The notes below the pieces were generated by a model. That model was not told the origin of the DNA, did no database searches, and was given only the letters and a program-made list of their open reading frames with translations. Shown here piece by piece: positions 46,470-55,549 of a stretch of 64,000 bases of DNA (position 1 is the first letter of the stretch; each line of letters opens with the position of its first letter). The translations under genes were made by a program, and so were the position numbers. The DNA is from an uncultured Candidatus Neoarthromitus sp. (GTDB lineage Bacteria > Bacillota > Clostridia > Clostridiales > Clostridiaceae), in the NCBI GenBank assembly GCA_937890765.1, contig CALADQ010000026.1, forward strand, positions 1 through 64,000, in the 5' to 3' direction.

Positions 46470-47690
46470 TTAAATATCCTCCCATAAATTACTAAAATTT
46501 TCATAAGAAATAAGAGGAAATATAAATACTGAAACAAAAATTATAACTATAATTCCACATAATAATATAAATATAGGTTCAACTAATTTAGATAAAGATT
46601 CCAAACTTTGATTACGTTTTTTCAAGCAATCAATCCATATATTTTCAAGAGATTTAACTAAATTAGAACTCTTTTCCCCAACTTTTATAATTGATATAAC
46701 ATCATAATCAAAAATTTTAGAACTTTCCAAGGCTTCACATAAATCAAATCCTTGATTAATTTGAGCATATATGTACTTAGAATATTTAGAATAATTTTCA
46801 GAACTAATTGACGACATTATTTCTAATGATTTGGAAATAGAAATTCCACTACCAATCATGTAATAGAATGCTTGTATAAATTTTATTTGACAATTTTTAA
46901 AATAATTTTTTTTAAAAACTGGTATTTTAAAAATTAAATTAAATATTAATTTTCTAAATCTTAAGTTTTTAATTAAACAAAAAGATATTAATGATGTGAA
47001 AATTAAAATAAATAAATAATTTTGTTTAATGTATAAACACATATTGATAAAAAACAAACTTACACTAGACAAATTGTTCAGCTGAGATTGAAATGAATTG
47101 ACATAACTTGGAATAAAATACAAAATACAAAGATTAAACACGATTATAAGAAAAGTCAACAATAACGCTGGATACATAAGAGATGATTTCAATTTATTAT
47201 TTATAATTATTTTTTCTTCATAATAACTACTTAAATTTTTCAATATTATAGATAAATTTCCTGTGTCTTCACTAATTTTTATCAAAGATAAAAATAATTT
47301 GTCAAATTTATAATCTATAGTTGATAGAGAATCGTGCAAAGAATTACCTTTTAATAATTTTGAATGTATATTTGAATAAAATCTAACCATAACTTTATTT
47401 TTTGACATCTCAGCATTTTTTCTAAAAATCTCCATAGATTCTACAATGCTTATCCCACTTGAATGTAAAAAACAAAGTTCTTCACAAAAATATTTGTACC
47501 AAGATAACTTCAATTTCTTACTAGAATTTAAAAAATACGGAATAGGTATTTTAAAATAAATTTTACAATCATTCTTATCTAAAAAATCCCCAAAACTACC
47601 AAAATGAGAAATAATTTTAAAAATTCTATTTTGTTTTATAATAAACAAATAGTTTCTTATTAATTTATCATTTCTATATCCGATATGCAT
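46470..47690 (-). CDS. Type IV pilus/competence platform protein (GspF/ComGB)
   Basis: A 406-residue polytopic protein with two GspF-type cytoplasmic helical domains (about 85-200 and 285-400; the second has ISKSLEIMSS and VGEKSSNLVKSLENI) and three membrane segments. It anchors the ATPase at the membrane. It overlaps the end of the ATPase gene by about 31 bases, in a different frame. ATG start with GGTGA. Confidence 0.87.
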   Translation of the reverse strand: MHIGYRNDKLIRNYLFIIKQNRIFKIISHFGSFGDFLDKNDCKIYFKIPIPYFLNSSKKLKLSWYKYFCEELCFLHSSGISIVESMEIFRKNAEMSKNKVMVRFYSNIHSKLLKGNSLHDSLSTIDYKFDKLFLSLIKISEDTGNLSIILKNLSSYYEEKIIINNKLKSSLMYPALLLTFLIIVFNLCILYFIPSYVNSFQSQLNNLSSVSLFFINMCLYIKQNYLFILIFTSLISFCLIKNLRFRKLIFNLIFKIPVFKKNYFKNCQIKFIQAFYYMIGSGISISKSLEIMSSISSENYSKYSKYIYAQINQGFDLCEALESSKIFDYDVISIIKVGEKSSNLVKSLENIWIDCLKKRNQSLESLSKLVEPIFILLCGIIVIIFVSVFIFPLISYENFSNLWEDI

Positions 47691-49054
47691 ACTTCACCAT
47701 CGTCTATCAAGGATTTAACTCTATTTTCAAACGAATATTTAAAATAATTATCTTTTATATATTTTTTCACTTCAGTATTGGGTCTTTTTTCTAAAAGCAT
47801 TTCCTTAATTATATCATCTATTATCAATATTTCACTTAACAAAATTCTCCCACTATAACCAGTAAATCTACATTTTTCACACCCTTTTGGAAAATAATAT
47901 TTCCCTTTTTCATACTTATTGCCAAAAACAATTACCTCATCAATAAACTCTTTCTTCTTGCATTTACAAAGTTTTTTAACTAATCTTTGTGATATTATTA
48001 GGTCTAATGAATCTATAGCCAAAAAATTACTAACACCTAAATCTGTCAATCTAGTTACTACAGATATAGAATCTTTAGCATGTATTGTTGAAAAAACTTT
48101 ATGGCCAATTACAGAAGATGACACTGCGACTTTTGCGGTTTCCTCATCACGTATTTCTCCAATCATTAAAATATCTGGATCATGTCTCAAAATATTTTTA
48201 GAAATTTCTCCAAAAGTCAATCCAGCTTTTTCATTTACACTACTTTGATTAATTCCTTCTATTTCATACTCAATGGGATCTTCTATTGTGTAAATGTTTA
48301 CTGTTTCGCTATTCAAATACTCTAAAAATTTATATAAAGTTGTAGATTTCCCACTTCCCGTTGGACCTGATAGCAATATCATGCCATTCTTCTTTCTTAA
48401 ATGATTTTTTAATAATTCAGTTTGCTCGCTGCTAAATCCCAAATGATTTATTGTTTTGTAAAATATTTTATTGTAATGTATCCTCAATGATAATTTTTCG
48501 CCTTTTGAAGTATGCAATGTCGAAACACGAATGTTAAATTTATTTTCATTGTGATTGTAAATGATTTTACCATCTTGAGAAATTCTTTTTTCCGTTATGT
48601 CCAAATTACTTAAAACTTTTATTTTAGTTGATATAAATTTGTAAGCTACGTAAGATATCTTTTTGAAATTTTTAAGTTCTCCATCACAACGAAATCTTAT
48701 ATTTACAAAATCATTGTAAGGTTCCATATGTATATCGCTAGCATTTAAATCTATAGCTGTAGAAAATATTTCATCATACAAATCTTCCGAATAATTTTCT
48801 GAAGATTTTTTCCTCTCATTAAAAATTTCGTAATAATACTTAATGTTTTCCTCAACCGTTTCCTTGGATTGAACATAAGGCACGATGTTCTCATTAAACA
48901 TTAATTTCAAATCATTAATTACTTTGCTATTTATTTCGGAACAAATTATTATTATTCCATTGTCATAACGTCTTATGGGCAAGACATTAAATTTTTTCGC
49001 AAATTCATAACTAACATACATTAATAAACTCAATTCAATATCTTCTAAAACCAT
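47660..49054 (-). CDS. Type IV pilus/competence assembly ATPase (GspE/ComGA)
   Basis: About 464 residues. Walker A is SGPTGSGKSTTLY, the Asp-box TIEDPIEYEIEGINQ, Walker B ILMIGEIRDEETA and the His-box STIHAKD are intact. A four-Cys zinc element (CKCKKKEF and CEKCRFTGYSG) lies in the C-terminal region, a feature of assembly ATPases such as PilB. It should power extrusion of a pilus or DNA-uptake pseudopilus. First gene of the operon. The start is the ATG at 49054, six bases after AGGTG. Confidence 0.93.
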   Translation of the reverse strand: MVLEDIELSLLMYVSYEFAKKFNVLPIRRYDNGIIIICSEINSKVINDLKLMFNENIVPYVQSKETVEENIKYYYEIFNERKKSSENYSEDLYDEIFSTAIDLNASDIHMEPYNDFVNIRFRCDGELKNFKKISYVAYKFISTKIKVLSNLDITEKRISQDGKIIYNHNENKFNIRVSTLHTSKGEKLSLRIHYNKIFYKTINHLGFSSEQTELLKNHLRKKNGMILLSGPTGSGKSTTLYKFLEYLNSETVNIYTIEDPIEYEIEGINQSSVNEKAGLTFGEISKNILRHDPDILMIGEIRDEETAKVAVSSSVIGHKVFSTIHAKDSISVVTRLTDLGVSNFLAIDSLDLIISQRLVKKLCKCKKKEFIDEVIVFGNKYEKGKYYFPKGCEKCRFTGYSGRILLSEILIIDDIIKEMLLEKRPNTEVKKYIKDNYFKYSFENRVKSLIDDGEVCISDIEMIN

Positions 49055-49158
49055 ACTAATCACCTAAATAAACAATTTTTATTCAAATTATTCCAAAAAA
49101 TTTTTTTAATATTCAAAATTTTTGATGTAAATAATTAAAATAATTTAAATTATTTATG

Positions 49159-49167
49159 TGTTATAAT
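49159..49167 (+). promoter_or_regulatory. Extended -10 promoter for rqcH
   Basis: TGTTATAAT (TATAAT at 49162-49167) is an extended -10. No clear -35 lies upstream. Transcription would begin only about 12 bases before the rqcH start, with the SD at the extreme 5' end. Confidence 0.4.
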
Positions 49168-49185
49168 TTTTTTGAGGTGGTTTGT

Positions 49186-50892
49186 ATGGCACTAGATGGA
49201 GTTTTTTTAAATTTATTAATAAAAGAATTAACTCCAAATTTATTAAACGGTAAAATTCGCAAAATAAATCAAATTAATAAAAATGATTTAATATTTTCAA
49301 TTCGTTGCAATGGAAATAATTTTGAACTTCTTATGAGCATAAATTCCAAATACAGTACAATAAATATCACAAACATCAAACACGAAAATTCAAAAAATAA
49401 TTTCATGTTTTCAACTATTTTAAAAAAACATGTATTAAATGGAACGATAATTGGAATTAATCAAATAGAGAATGATCGGATTGTAAAATTAATTATTGAA
49501 AATAGAAATGAGTTAGGAGAACTTAACAAATTTGAATTGATTATAGAAATTATGGGCAAGCATAGCAACATTTCACTTGTGGAATTCCACTCACAAAAAG
49601 TTTTAGATTCAATAAAGCATCTTTCTTTGAAAAACAACACCTACAGAACATTAATCCCTGGTTCTATTTACAAATATCCTCCAAGAGATGATTTGAAATT
49701 GAATCCATACAATTTCGATATTGAAAAATTACACAAACTCCTAAATGTAATTGAAATAAATGGGTCAATGTATTCAAAAATATTTCAAGGTGTTTCTATT
49801 TCACTTTCAAAATTTATTTTTGGAATTACGCTAGATAAACCAATTGAACAAAAGTTTCAGATAATTTCGAAAATATTTAAAGATTCTAAATCATCTCCGA
49901 TTTTATATACAAAAAATGGAGTCTACAAAGATTTTTATTGCTTTGATATAAAGTGTTTCGATGAAAAAATAGAATTTAATTGTCTCAATCAATTATTGGA
50001 TGATTTTATATACAAAAAAAATAAATTTGATAATTTAAATGGAAAATTACTAAATATACAAAAAATAATTATGTATAACATACAACGAATAAACAACAAA
50101 ATAAATTTGCTCGAAATTTCACTTAAGCAAAGTGAAAATAAAGATATTTATAAACTTTACGGCGATTTAATTTCTTCAAATATATACACGCTAAAAGGTG
50201 GCGAAGAAATTTTAAATGTGCAAAATTATTTTAGCGAAACTTGCGAAAATATTTCTATAAAACTAAATCCAAAATTAACAGCATCCCAAAATATTGATAA
50301 GTATTATAAAAAATACAAAAAACTTAAAAAATCAGAAATCATAAATAAATCCAACATTGAGGAATGCAAAAAAGAAATTGAATATTTAAATTCCGTATTG
50401 TTAAATTTAGAAAACATTCACACAGAAAATGAAATAGATGAAATCAAAAATGAACTTTCAAAAAGTGGATACTTAAGAAATACAAAAAACAAAAATAAGG
50501 TTTCTGTTGCTTCCTCTTCTCCACATCATTACATTACTTCTAGTGGAATTTCAATTTTTGTTGGAAGAAACAATATTCAAAATGAATTGCTAACTTTTAA
50601 ATTATCAAAGAAAGATCACATTTGGTTTCACACAAAAAATATTCCTGGAAGTCATGTTGTCTTAGCTCACAATAACCCAAATGAAAAATTAATAGAGCTT
50701 GCTGGAAAACTAGCGGCTTTTCATAGTAAAGCTTCTTCTTCATCAAATGTTCCTGTTGATTATACAAAAATTAAAAACGTTAAGAAAATGGCGCATTCAA
50801 AACCTGGAATGGTCATTTACACATCACAAAATACTGTTTATGTAACTCCACCTAACGATTTGAGCGAGCTTAATTTGACATTGAAAGAGTAA
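49186..50892 (+). CDS. rqcH: Ribosome quality control protein RqcH (NFACT family)
   Basis: About 568 residues. The N-terminal NFACT-N domain (starting MALDGVFLN), two helix-hairpin-helix and coiled-coil regions, and the C-terminal NFACT-R domain (HHYITSSGISIFVGRNN; FHTKNIPGSHVVL) are all present. It binds split 50S subunits and adds alanine tails to stalled chains; the fibronectin-binding label is older. The start is the ATG at 49186 after GAGGTGG; an earlier ATG at 49156 lies upstream of the predicted transcription start and is rejected. Confidence 0.94.
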   Translation: MALDGVFLNLLIKELTPNLLNGKIRKINQINKNDLIFSIRCNGNNFELLMSINSKYSTINITNIKHENSKNNFMFSTILKKHVLNGTIIGINQIENDRIVKLIIENRNELGELNKFELIIEIMGKHSNISLVEFHSQKVLDSIKHLSLKNNTYRTLIPGSIYKYPPRDDLKLNPYNFDIEKLHKLLNVIEINGSMYSKIFQGVSISLSKFIFGITLDKPIEQKFQIISKIFKDSKSSPILYTKNGVYKDFYCFDIKCFDEKIEFNCLNQLLDDFIYKKNKFDNLNGKLLNIQKIIMYNIQRINNKINLLEISLKQSENKDIYKLYGDLISSNIYTLKGGEEILNVQNYFSETCENISIKLNPKLTASQNIDKYYKKYKKLKKSEIINKSNIEECKKEIEYLNSVLLNLENIHTENEIDEIKNELSKSGYLRNTKNKNKVSVASSSPHHYITSSGISIFVGRNNIQNELLTFKLSKKDHIWFHTKNIPGSHVVLAHNNPNEKLIELAGKLAAFHSKASSSSNVPVDYTKIKNVKKMAHSKPGMVIYTSQNTVYVTPPNDLSELNLTLKE

Positions 50893-50896
50893 ACTT

Positions 50897-50927
50897 TGAA
50901 TAATCTAGGACAATTTGATAAATAATA
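50897..50927 (+). promoter_or_regulatory. Possible sigmaG-type promoter
   Basis: TGAATA (50897-50902), 18 bases, then AATAATA (50921-50927), which matches five of seven positions of the sigmaG -10 consensus CATACTA. It is placed about 39 bases before the 57-codon gene. AT-rich sequence makes chance matches likely. Confidence 0.33.
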
Positions 50928-50965
50928 TTAGTGTATTTTAATATATTAAATAAAGGGATGGTTTT

Positions 50966-51139
50966 ATGGGTAAAGCTCAAAATATTGTAAATTCAAGTGT
51001 GGATTCAATGAAAGGAACATTAAATAGTTTAAATCAAGCTATGATGAATTGCGAAAAACAAGAAAACAAAAACATAATTCAATCAGCTATAAATTCTATA
51101 AATTCAGCATGTAATAACCTTTCTAATTTTCAAGATTAG
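50966..51139 (+). CDS. 57-residue Asn/Ser-rich small protein
   Basis: A short gene of 57 codons starting MGKAQNIVNSSVDSMKGTLN and ending NNLSNFQD. The SD AAAGGGATGG is well placed. The predicted protein is one or two amphipathic helices, with no signal peptide or membrane helix. It faintly resembles DUF1657 proteins encoded near spoVA genes, which are forespore-expressed, and a weak sigmaG-like promoter lies upstream; both points are tentative. A strong terminator directly follows, which supports a real gene. Confidence 0.62.
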   Translation: MGKAQNIVNSSVDSMKGTLNSLNQAMMNCEKQENKNIIQSAINSINSACNNLSNFQD

Positions 51140-51141
51140 AT

Positions 51142-51177
51142 AAAAAATCCTATGAAAAATTTCATAGGATTTTTTAT
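51142..51177. terminator. Bidirectional terminator
   Basis: A near-perfect hairpin with arms at 51143-51157 and 51160-51174 (core AATCCTATGAAA) and a 2-base loop. T runs flank both sides, ending the 57-codon gene and the converging DUF2871 operon. Confidence 0.9.
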
Positions 51178-51186
51178 TTCATAAAA

Positions 51187-51606
51187 TTAATTTCTATAAA
51201 CGTCAAATAAACATTTAAACAAAATAAAAAATGAAATCATGATCATTATGTGACTTATTCCAGAGAAACCTGAAATCATAGCATCTTGCGCTTTAGATAA
51301 ATTAATTGAAAAAACTTGAACAATACCTCTTATTAACATCATGAGAATTGTAAACACAAGAGATACATTATAAATTACAAAAAATTTTCTGAATAGTCTC
51401 ATGCCATCAAAACTTTTTTGCAATGATATAGAGAACAAAATTAAAAACAAAAATGTTCCTAAAATTAAAGTGTGCGTGTGCAAAACGCCTAATGTTGTTG
51501 GTTGTGTAAAATTTTTAATTTTTGTTACCTCTCTGAAGAAAACTCCTAATATCATTGCTAAAATGAAATAAACAAATGATGTTTTTAAAAATATTTTTGG
51601 CTTCAT
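51187..51606 (-). CDS. DUF2871-like membrane protein
   Basis: A 139-residue protein with four membrane segments. VLHTHTLILGTFLFLI carries a His-rich loop resembling the DUF2871 family. The function is not known; the His pair and the fold could suggest heme or cofactor contact but this is weak. It is 18 bases downstream of the phosphoesterase gene, so it is the last gene of the pyrR-led operon. ATG start with AAGGAG. Confidence 0.7.
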   Translation of the reverse strand: MKPKIFLKTSFVYFILAMILGVFFREVTKIKNFTQPTTLGVLHTHTLILGTFLFLILFSISLQKSFDGMRLFRKFFVIYNVSLVFTILMMLIRGIVQVFSINLSKAQDAMISGFSGISHIMIMISFFILFKCLFDVYRN

Positions 51607-51624
51607 ACAAAAAACTCCTTAAAT

Positions 51625-53103
51625 TTAAAACATATTTAACCCATTGTTTGATATATATCTAATTATTATTTCAAAAATTTCTTCCGTATATGTTTTAATT
51701 ATTTTGCATTGTTTGTATGTTAAATATCCTCCCGAACCATTTGCTCGAAAGCTGTTTGTGCATAAAGTGTAAACTCCATCATCTAAAACAGGTTTTCCTT
51801 CGACTTTCATTTCTGAAATTCTTTCACCGATTGGTTTATCATAAGAAATTTTATAATCAATTCCTAAAAAATAATCATGATTGTAATGTTCTAATTTTGG
51901 TTTCAAAAATTTTTGTGAAATAATAATTTTGCCATCTTCAATTGCAAAATATTCTGCTGCTCTTTCTAAAATTTCCTTAAGTTGCTTTCCATTGAATTCA
52001 AAAACGACCAACGTATTTGGAAATGGATAAGTTAAAAGGACATCTCTTATTTTCACTTCTTTGTTAAATCCACTTATTCTGTTTGCGAAACTAGTACAAG
52101 AAATTTGTGCTCCTGTAAATTCAATTTGTATTTTATTTATGAAATCTGCAAGCTCGGAACCATTAAGAGCCATATCTAAATAATCTTTGACCAAAATTTC
52201 TTTTTCAAGAGTTCCCACATGACTATTAAGCCATTCTTGCACGAGGTCATCATAATCACTATTTATAAATCTTTCATTTGTAAACTCAACTTCTTCAGTC
52301 AAAACAATTTTGGATGTTATTTCATTTTTATCTCCAAAATTTTTCACGTTAATTTCATGAAAACTTAAAGCGTTAAATAAATTTTGTACGATGTAAGTTC
52401 CATAAAAATATTTTCCTTCTATTTTAATATGTTGGTGACCTGTCAACAAAATATCAAAGCCCAACTCCCTACATATTTTCCCTCCAACATTTTCTCCGGA
52501 AGTTTCAAATATCTCACCCGTATTAACATCGCATTCAAAACCGCCGTGATAAATGCACAAAGTTATATCAACTTTATCTTTTAAATCTAAATACGCTTCC
52601 TTAACACTTTCAAAAACATTTTTTATTCTTACGCCTTCTAAATTTTGTTTCTTTTCCCAAAGCCTAACAAATTCTGTGACGCAACCAACAACACCAATTT
52701 TTAAACCATTTTTCATGGTAACAATTTTATGGGGAAAAAGTTTATTTTCATTTTCATCAACGCAATTTTCACAAACACAAAAAGCATTTAGATTATCCAA
52801 ATAATTTTTAAAATATGAAAATCCATAATTAAAATCATGATTTCCCATTGTGATAATGTCATATCCGCACTCATTCATGATTTCAGAAATTTTTTCTGGA
52901 GAATTTTTCATTTTGCAGTAATATGTAAATGGAGAACCCTGCAACGTGTCACCTCCATCTATAACAAGAGTGTTTTCATCTTTGTTAAATCTTTTTGAAT
53001 TGTGTAATAATCCTGTAGCTTTCAATTTGCTATCAAAATAATCAGTTGGAAAAAAATATCCATGCATGTCAGATGTAAAAATAATTTTTAAATTTCTTTC
53101 CAT
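51625..53103 (-). CDS. Cytoplasmic 5'-nucleotidase-type metallophosphoesterase
   Basis: A 492-residue enzyme. The N-terminal calcineurin-like domain has SDMHGYF, GGDTLQGSP, GNHDFNYG and GHQHIKIEG metal-binding motifs. The C-terminal 5'-nucleotidase domain (about 330-480) contains FANRISG and YLTYKQ regions. No signal peptide, so cytoplasmic, unlike most UshA-type enzymes. It probably removes phosphate from nucleotides or similar esters. It is two bases from the second PhnE-like gene, so its substrate may be what the transporter imports. ATG start with AAGGGG SD. Confidence 0.88.
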   Translation of the reverse strand: MERNLKIIFTSDMHGYFFPTDYFDSKLKATGLLHNSKRFNKDENTLVIDGGDTLQGSPFTYYCKMKNSPEKISEIMNECGYDIITMGNHDFNYGFSYFKNYLDNLNAFCVCENCVDENENKLFPHKIVTMKNGLKIGVVGCVTEFVRLWEKKQNLEGVRIKNVFESVKEAYLDLKDKVDITLCIYHGGFECDVNTGEIFETSGENVGGKICRELGFDILLTGHQHIKIEGKYFYGTYIVQNLFNALSFHEINVKNFGDKNEITSKIVLTEEVEFTNERFINSDYDDLVQEWLNSHVGTLEKEILVKDYLDMALNGSELADFINKIQIEFTGAQISCTSFANRISGFNKEVKIRDVLLTYPFPNTLVVFEFNGKQLKEILERAAEYFAIEDGKIIISQKFLKPKLEHYNHDYFLGIDYKISYDKPIGERISEMKVEGKPVLDDGVYTLCTNSFRANGSGGYLTYKQCKIIKTYTEEIFEIIIRYISNNGLNMF

Positions 53104-53105
53104 AA

Positions 53106-53915
53106 TTACCCCTTAACTAATTTAACTCTAATTTTTGTAGAAATAAATTCTATAATCAACACCAACATAATCAAACCAATTATTATTGAACCCACCTGAC
53201 TCCATCTGTAAGCATTCATTGCAAAAATTAAAGGCGCTCCAATCCCTCCAGCTGCAACAATTCCCAAAACAGTTGCATCTCTAAGATTCATATCAAATCT
53301 ATATATAATTGTAGAAATAAAATCTGCGAAAAGTTGTGGCAATATTCCGTATCTAATTTTCAAAAAGAAACCGCATCCACTTGCATCTAAAGATTCTAGA
53401 ATTTTAGTATCCAAATCTTCAATGGATTCTATGTACATTTTGGAAATCATCCCAACAGATGCAACAGACATCGTTAAAAGTCCGGCAAAAGGCCCAGGCC
53501 CCGTAACTCTTATAAACATTAAACCATAAACAATTGGTGGAACTGTCCTAATGGCCATTATTACTGTTCTTCCAATAACGCTAATAAATTTTGGAACAAT
53601 GTTTGTTGCGGAAATAAACGCAACGGGTATAGCAATAATTGCTCCAACTATTGTTCCTAAAAATGCTATGCAAATAGTTTCTAAGAGAAGGTACGGGACT
53701 CCAGAAGTTGTTAAGTTAAACAACAGTTCTTTATCTGGATTAAATATTCCGAAAAAAATATTTTTTGCAATCGTCAAACCATTTTGTGAAACTTCGCTAA
53801 ATTGAATGGTGCTTCCCGACCAAACCAAAATTCCTACAACAACAAATGTCAAAATAAATCTACTTAAAAATTTATTTGGAGCTTTTTTGTATTGTTCTAA
53901 AACTCTTTCGTTCAT
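53106..53915 (-). CDS. phnE: PhnE-type ABC permease 2
   Basis: About 269 residues with six membrane segments. The permease loop ESLDASGCGFFLKIRYGILPQ is the ATPase contact (quoted in part: ESLDASGCGFFLKI). It belongs to the phosphonate/phosphite PhnE family and forms a heteropair with the upstream permease. The start is the ATG at 53915, seven bases after GGAGG; a TTG precedes it by one codon. Confidence 0.9.
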   Translation of the reverse strand: MNERVLEQYKKAPNKFLSRFILTFVVVGILVWSGSTIQFSEVSQNGLTIAKNIFFGIFNPDKELLFNLTTSGVPYLLLETICIAFLGTIVGAIIAIPVAFISATNIVPKFISVIGRTVIMAIRTVPPIVYGLMFIRVTGPGPFAGLLTMSVASVGMISKMYIESIEDLDTKILESLDASGCGFFLKIRYGILPQLFADFISTIIYRFDMNLRDATVLGIVAAGGIGAPLIFAMNAYRWSQVGSIIIGLIMLVLIIEFISTKIRVKLVKG

Positions 53916-53929
53916 CAAAATACCTCCCC

Positions 53930-54739
53930 CTAAGTTAATTTTCTTCTGATAAAATGACTGAGCATTTCAATTAAAACAACTGTCACAAAAAGCGTTAACA
54001 AAATCATACCAACGCTACTATATTCTCTCCAACCTATTTTTTCGTTTAAAATTAATCCCAGTCCACCTGCTCCAACATATCCAAGTATCGCAGCATGTCT
54101 TACATTTCCCTCAAAACAAAATAAACAAGTTGATAAATAAACAGGAAGTACTTGAGGAATAACAGAATTAACAAAACATCTCGCCTTACTACAACCTAAA
54201 GCTTGAGCCGCTTCATATGCACCCATATCAACAGTTTCTATTTGCTCGTAAAGTTTTTTCCCAATATACGCAAAAGTAAATACAGCAATCGCAACAGTAC
54301 CAGCAAAAGTTCCAAGTCCAAAAATATATGTAGATATAAGTGCAATTACCAAAGTAGGCAAAGTTCTAATTATACTTAAAAACAATCTTGATATTGATAA
54401 AACAAATTTATTTTTTACAATATTACTTGATGCAATTATAGAAAACGGTATTGCCGCCAATGAACCTATGAAAGAACCAAGTAAAGACATTTTTATTGTA
54501 TCAAAAAGCGGTGTCCAAATTCTACTTAAGTAATTCCAATTTGGAGGAAACATTCTTTGAATTATTATGAAAAATTCTTTTCCCCTTTCGACAAGCACAT
54601 TAAAACTAAATCCTGTAACCTTTCCCGAAATTATTAAAGCTATGATGAAAAAAATTATTATGAAGGGAGTCTTAGATGGAGCTTGAACAATTTCTTTTCC
54701 ATTACTCAACGTAAATTTTTCATGAGTAAAAATTTTCAT
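53930..54739 (-). CDS. phnE: PhnE-type ABC permease 1
   Basis: A 269-residue membrane permease with the contact loop EAAQALGCSKARCFV and conserved LGYVGAGGLGL. First of two PhnE-like subunits, which is a common layout in Firmicute PhnCDEE systems. Its ATG overlaps the phnC stop (TAATG), so the two are translationally coupled. Confidence 0.92.
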   Translation of the reverse strand: MKIFTHEKFTLSNGKEIVQAPSKTPFIIIFFIIALIISGKVTGFSFNVLVERGKEFFIIIQRMFPPNWNYLSRIWTPLFDTIKMSLLGSFIGSLAAIPFSIIASSNIVKNKFVLSISRLFLSIIRTLPTLVIALISTYIFGLGTFAGTVAIAVFTFAYIGKKLYEQIETVDMGAYEAAQALGCSKARCFVNSVIPQVLPVYLSTCLFCFEGNVRHAAILGYVGAGGLGLILNEKIGWREYSSVGMILLTLFVTVVLIEMLSHFIRRKLT

Positions 54740-55488
54740 TAAAAATCATCTACCTTTCCTTTGTAAATGTAATTTAAAATATCTTCAGTTACCTCATCAG
54801 ATTTTCCATCAAAAACAATTTTTCCCTCACGAATTCCAATTATTCTATCAGCATAGTTCAATGCCAACTCAACATGATGAATATTAATTAAAATTGAAAT
54901 TTTCATATCGCGATTAATTTTTCTGAAATCATCCATAACTTTTCTTGCAGTAATGGGGTCCAAAGCTGCAACAGGTTCATCTGCTAAAATTATTTCTGGA
55001 TTTTGTGCCAAAGTCCTTGCAAGAGCAACTCTTTGTTGTTGTCCACCTGAAAGTTGATCAGCTCTTATAAATGCCTTTTCCAAAATTCCAACTTTGTCCA
55101 AAGCTTCAAGTGCTTGGAGTTTTTCCTCTTTGTTAAAAATTCCAAACAAAGCTCTCATAAAAAAAATGTCAGGAACTTTTGAAGTCAAAACATTTTTTAT
55201 TACGGTCGTTCTCATAACCAAATTAAAAGATTGAAATATCATTCCAATATTACGTCTAAATTTTCTCAAATCTTTTCCCTTAAGAGAACTAACATTTTTT
55301 TCATTAACAATTAAAGTTCCATCTGTAATGTCAATCATTCTATTTATAGTTCTGATTAAAGTTGATTTACCTGCGCCAGACAAACCTATAATAGCAACAA
55401 ATTCTCCCTGATTAATTTTCAAATTAATATTGTCAAGTCCTTTAACTCCATTTGGATATATCTTTGAAACGTTTTTAAACTCAATCAT
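54739..55488 (-). CDS. phnC: PhnC-type ABC ATPase
   Basis: A 249-residue ATPase. Walker A is GLSGAGKST, the signature is LSGGQQQRVALARTL, Walker B is IILADEPVAALD and the switch is NIHHVE. It energises the two PhnE-like permeases. ATG start with AAAGGTGA SD. A hairpin terminator lies between phnD and this gene, which would lower the ATPase and permease amounts relative to the binding protein. Confidence 0.93.
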   Translation of the reverse strand: MIEFKNVSKIYPNGVKGLDNINLKINQGEFVAIIGLSGAGKSTLIRTINRMIDITDGTLIVNEKNVSSLKGKDLRKFRRNIGMIFQSFNLVMRTTVIKNVLTSKVPDIFFMRALFGIFNKEEKLQALEALDKVGILEKAFIRADQLSGGQQQRVALARTLAQNPEIILADEPVAALDPITARKVMDDFRKINRDMKISILINIHHVELALNYADRIIGIREGKIVFDGKSDEVTEDILNYIYKGKVDDF

Positions 55489-55510
55489 ATCACAGACTCA
55501 CCTTTCTAAA

Positions 55511-55541
55511 CTAATAAAAAGACAGGATAAAACCTGTCTAA
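55511..55541 (-). terminator. Intra-operon terminator between phnD and phnC
   Basis: AGACAGG (55520-55526) pairs with CCTGTCT (55533-55539). TTTTTAT follows on the minus strand. It probably reduces rather than abolishes read-through. Confidence 0.78.
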
Positions 55542-55549
55542 ATCTAATA

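Noticed and set aside
55459..55480. Another copy of the AAACGTTT operator near phnC
   Set aside because: It lies in the coding start of phnC and encodes conserved residues FKNVSK, so it is probably chance.
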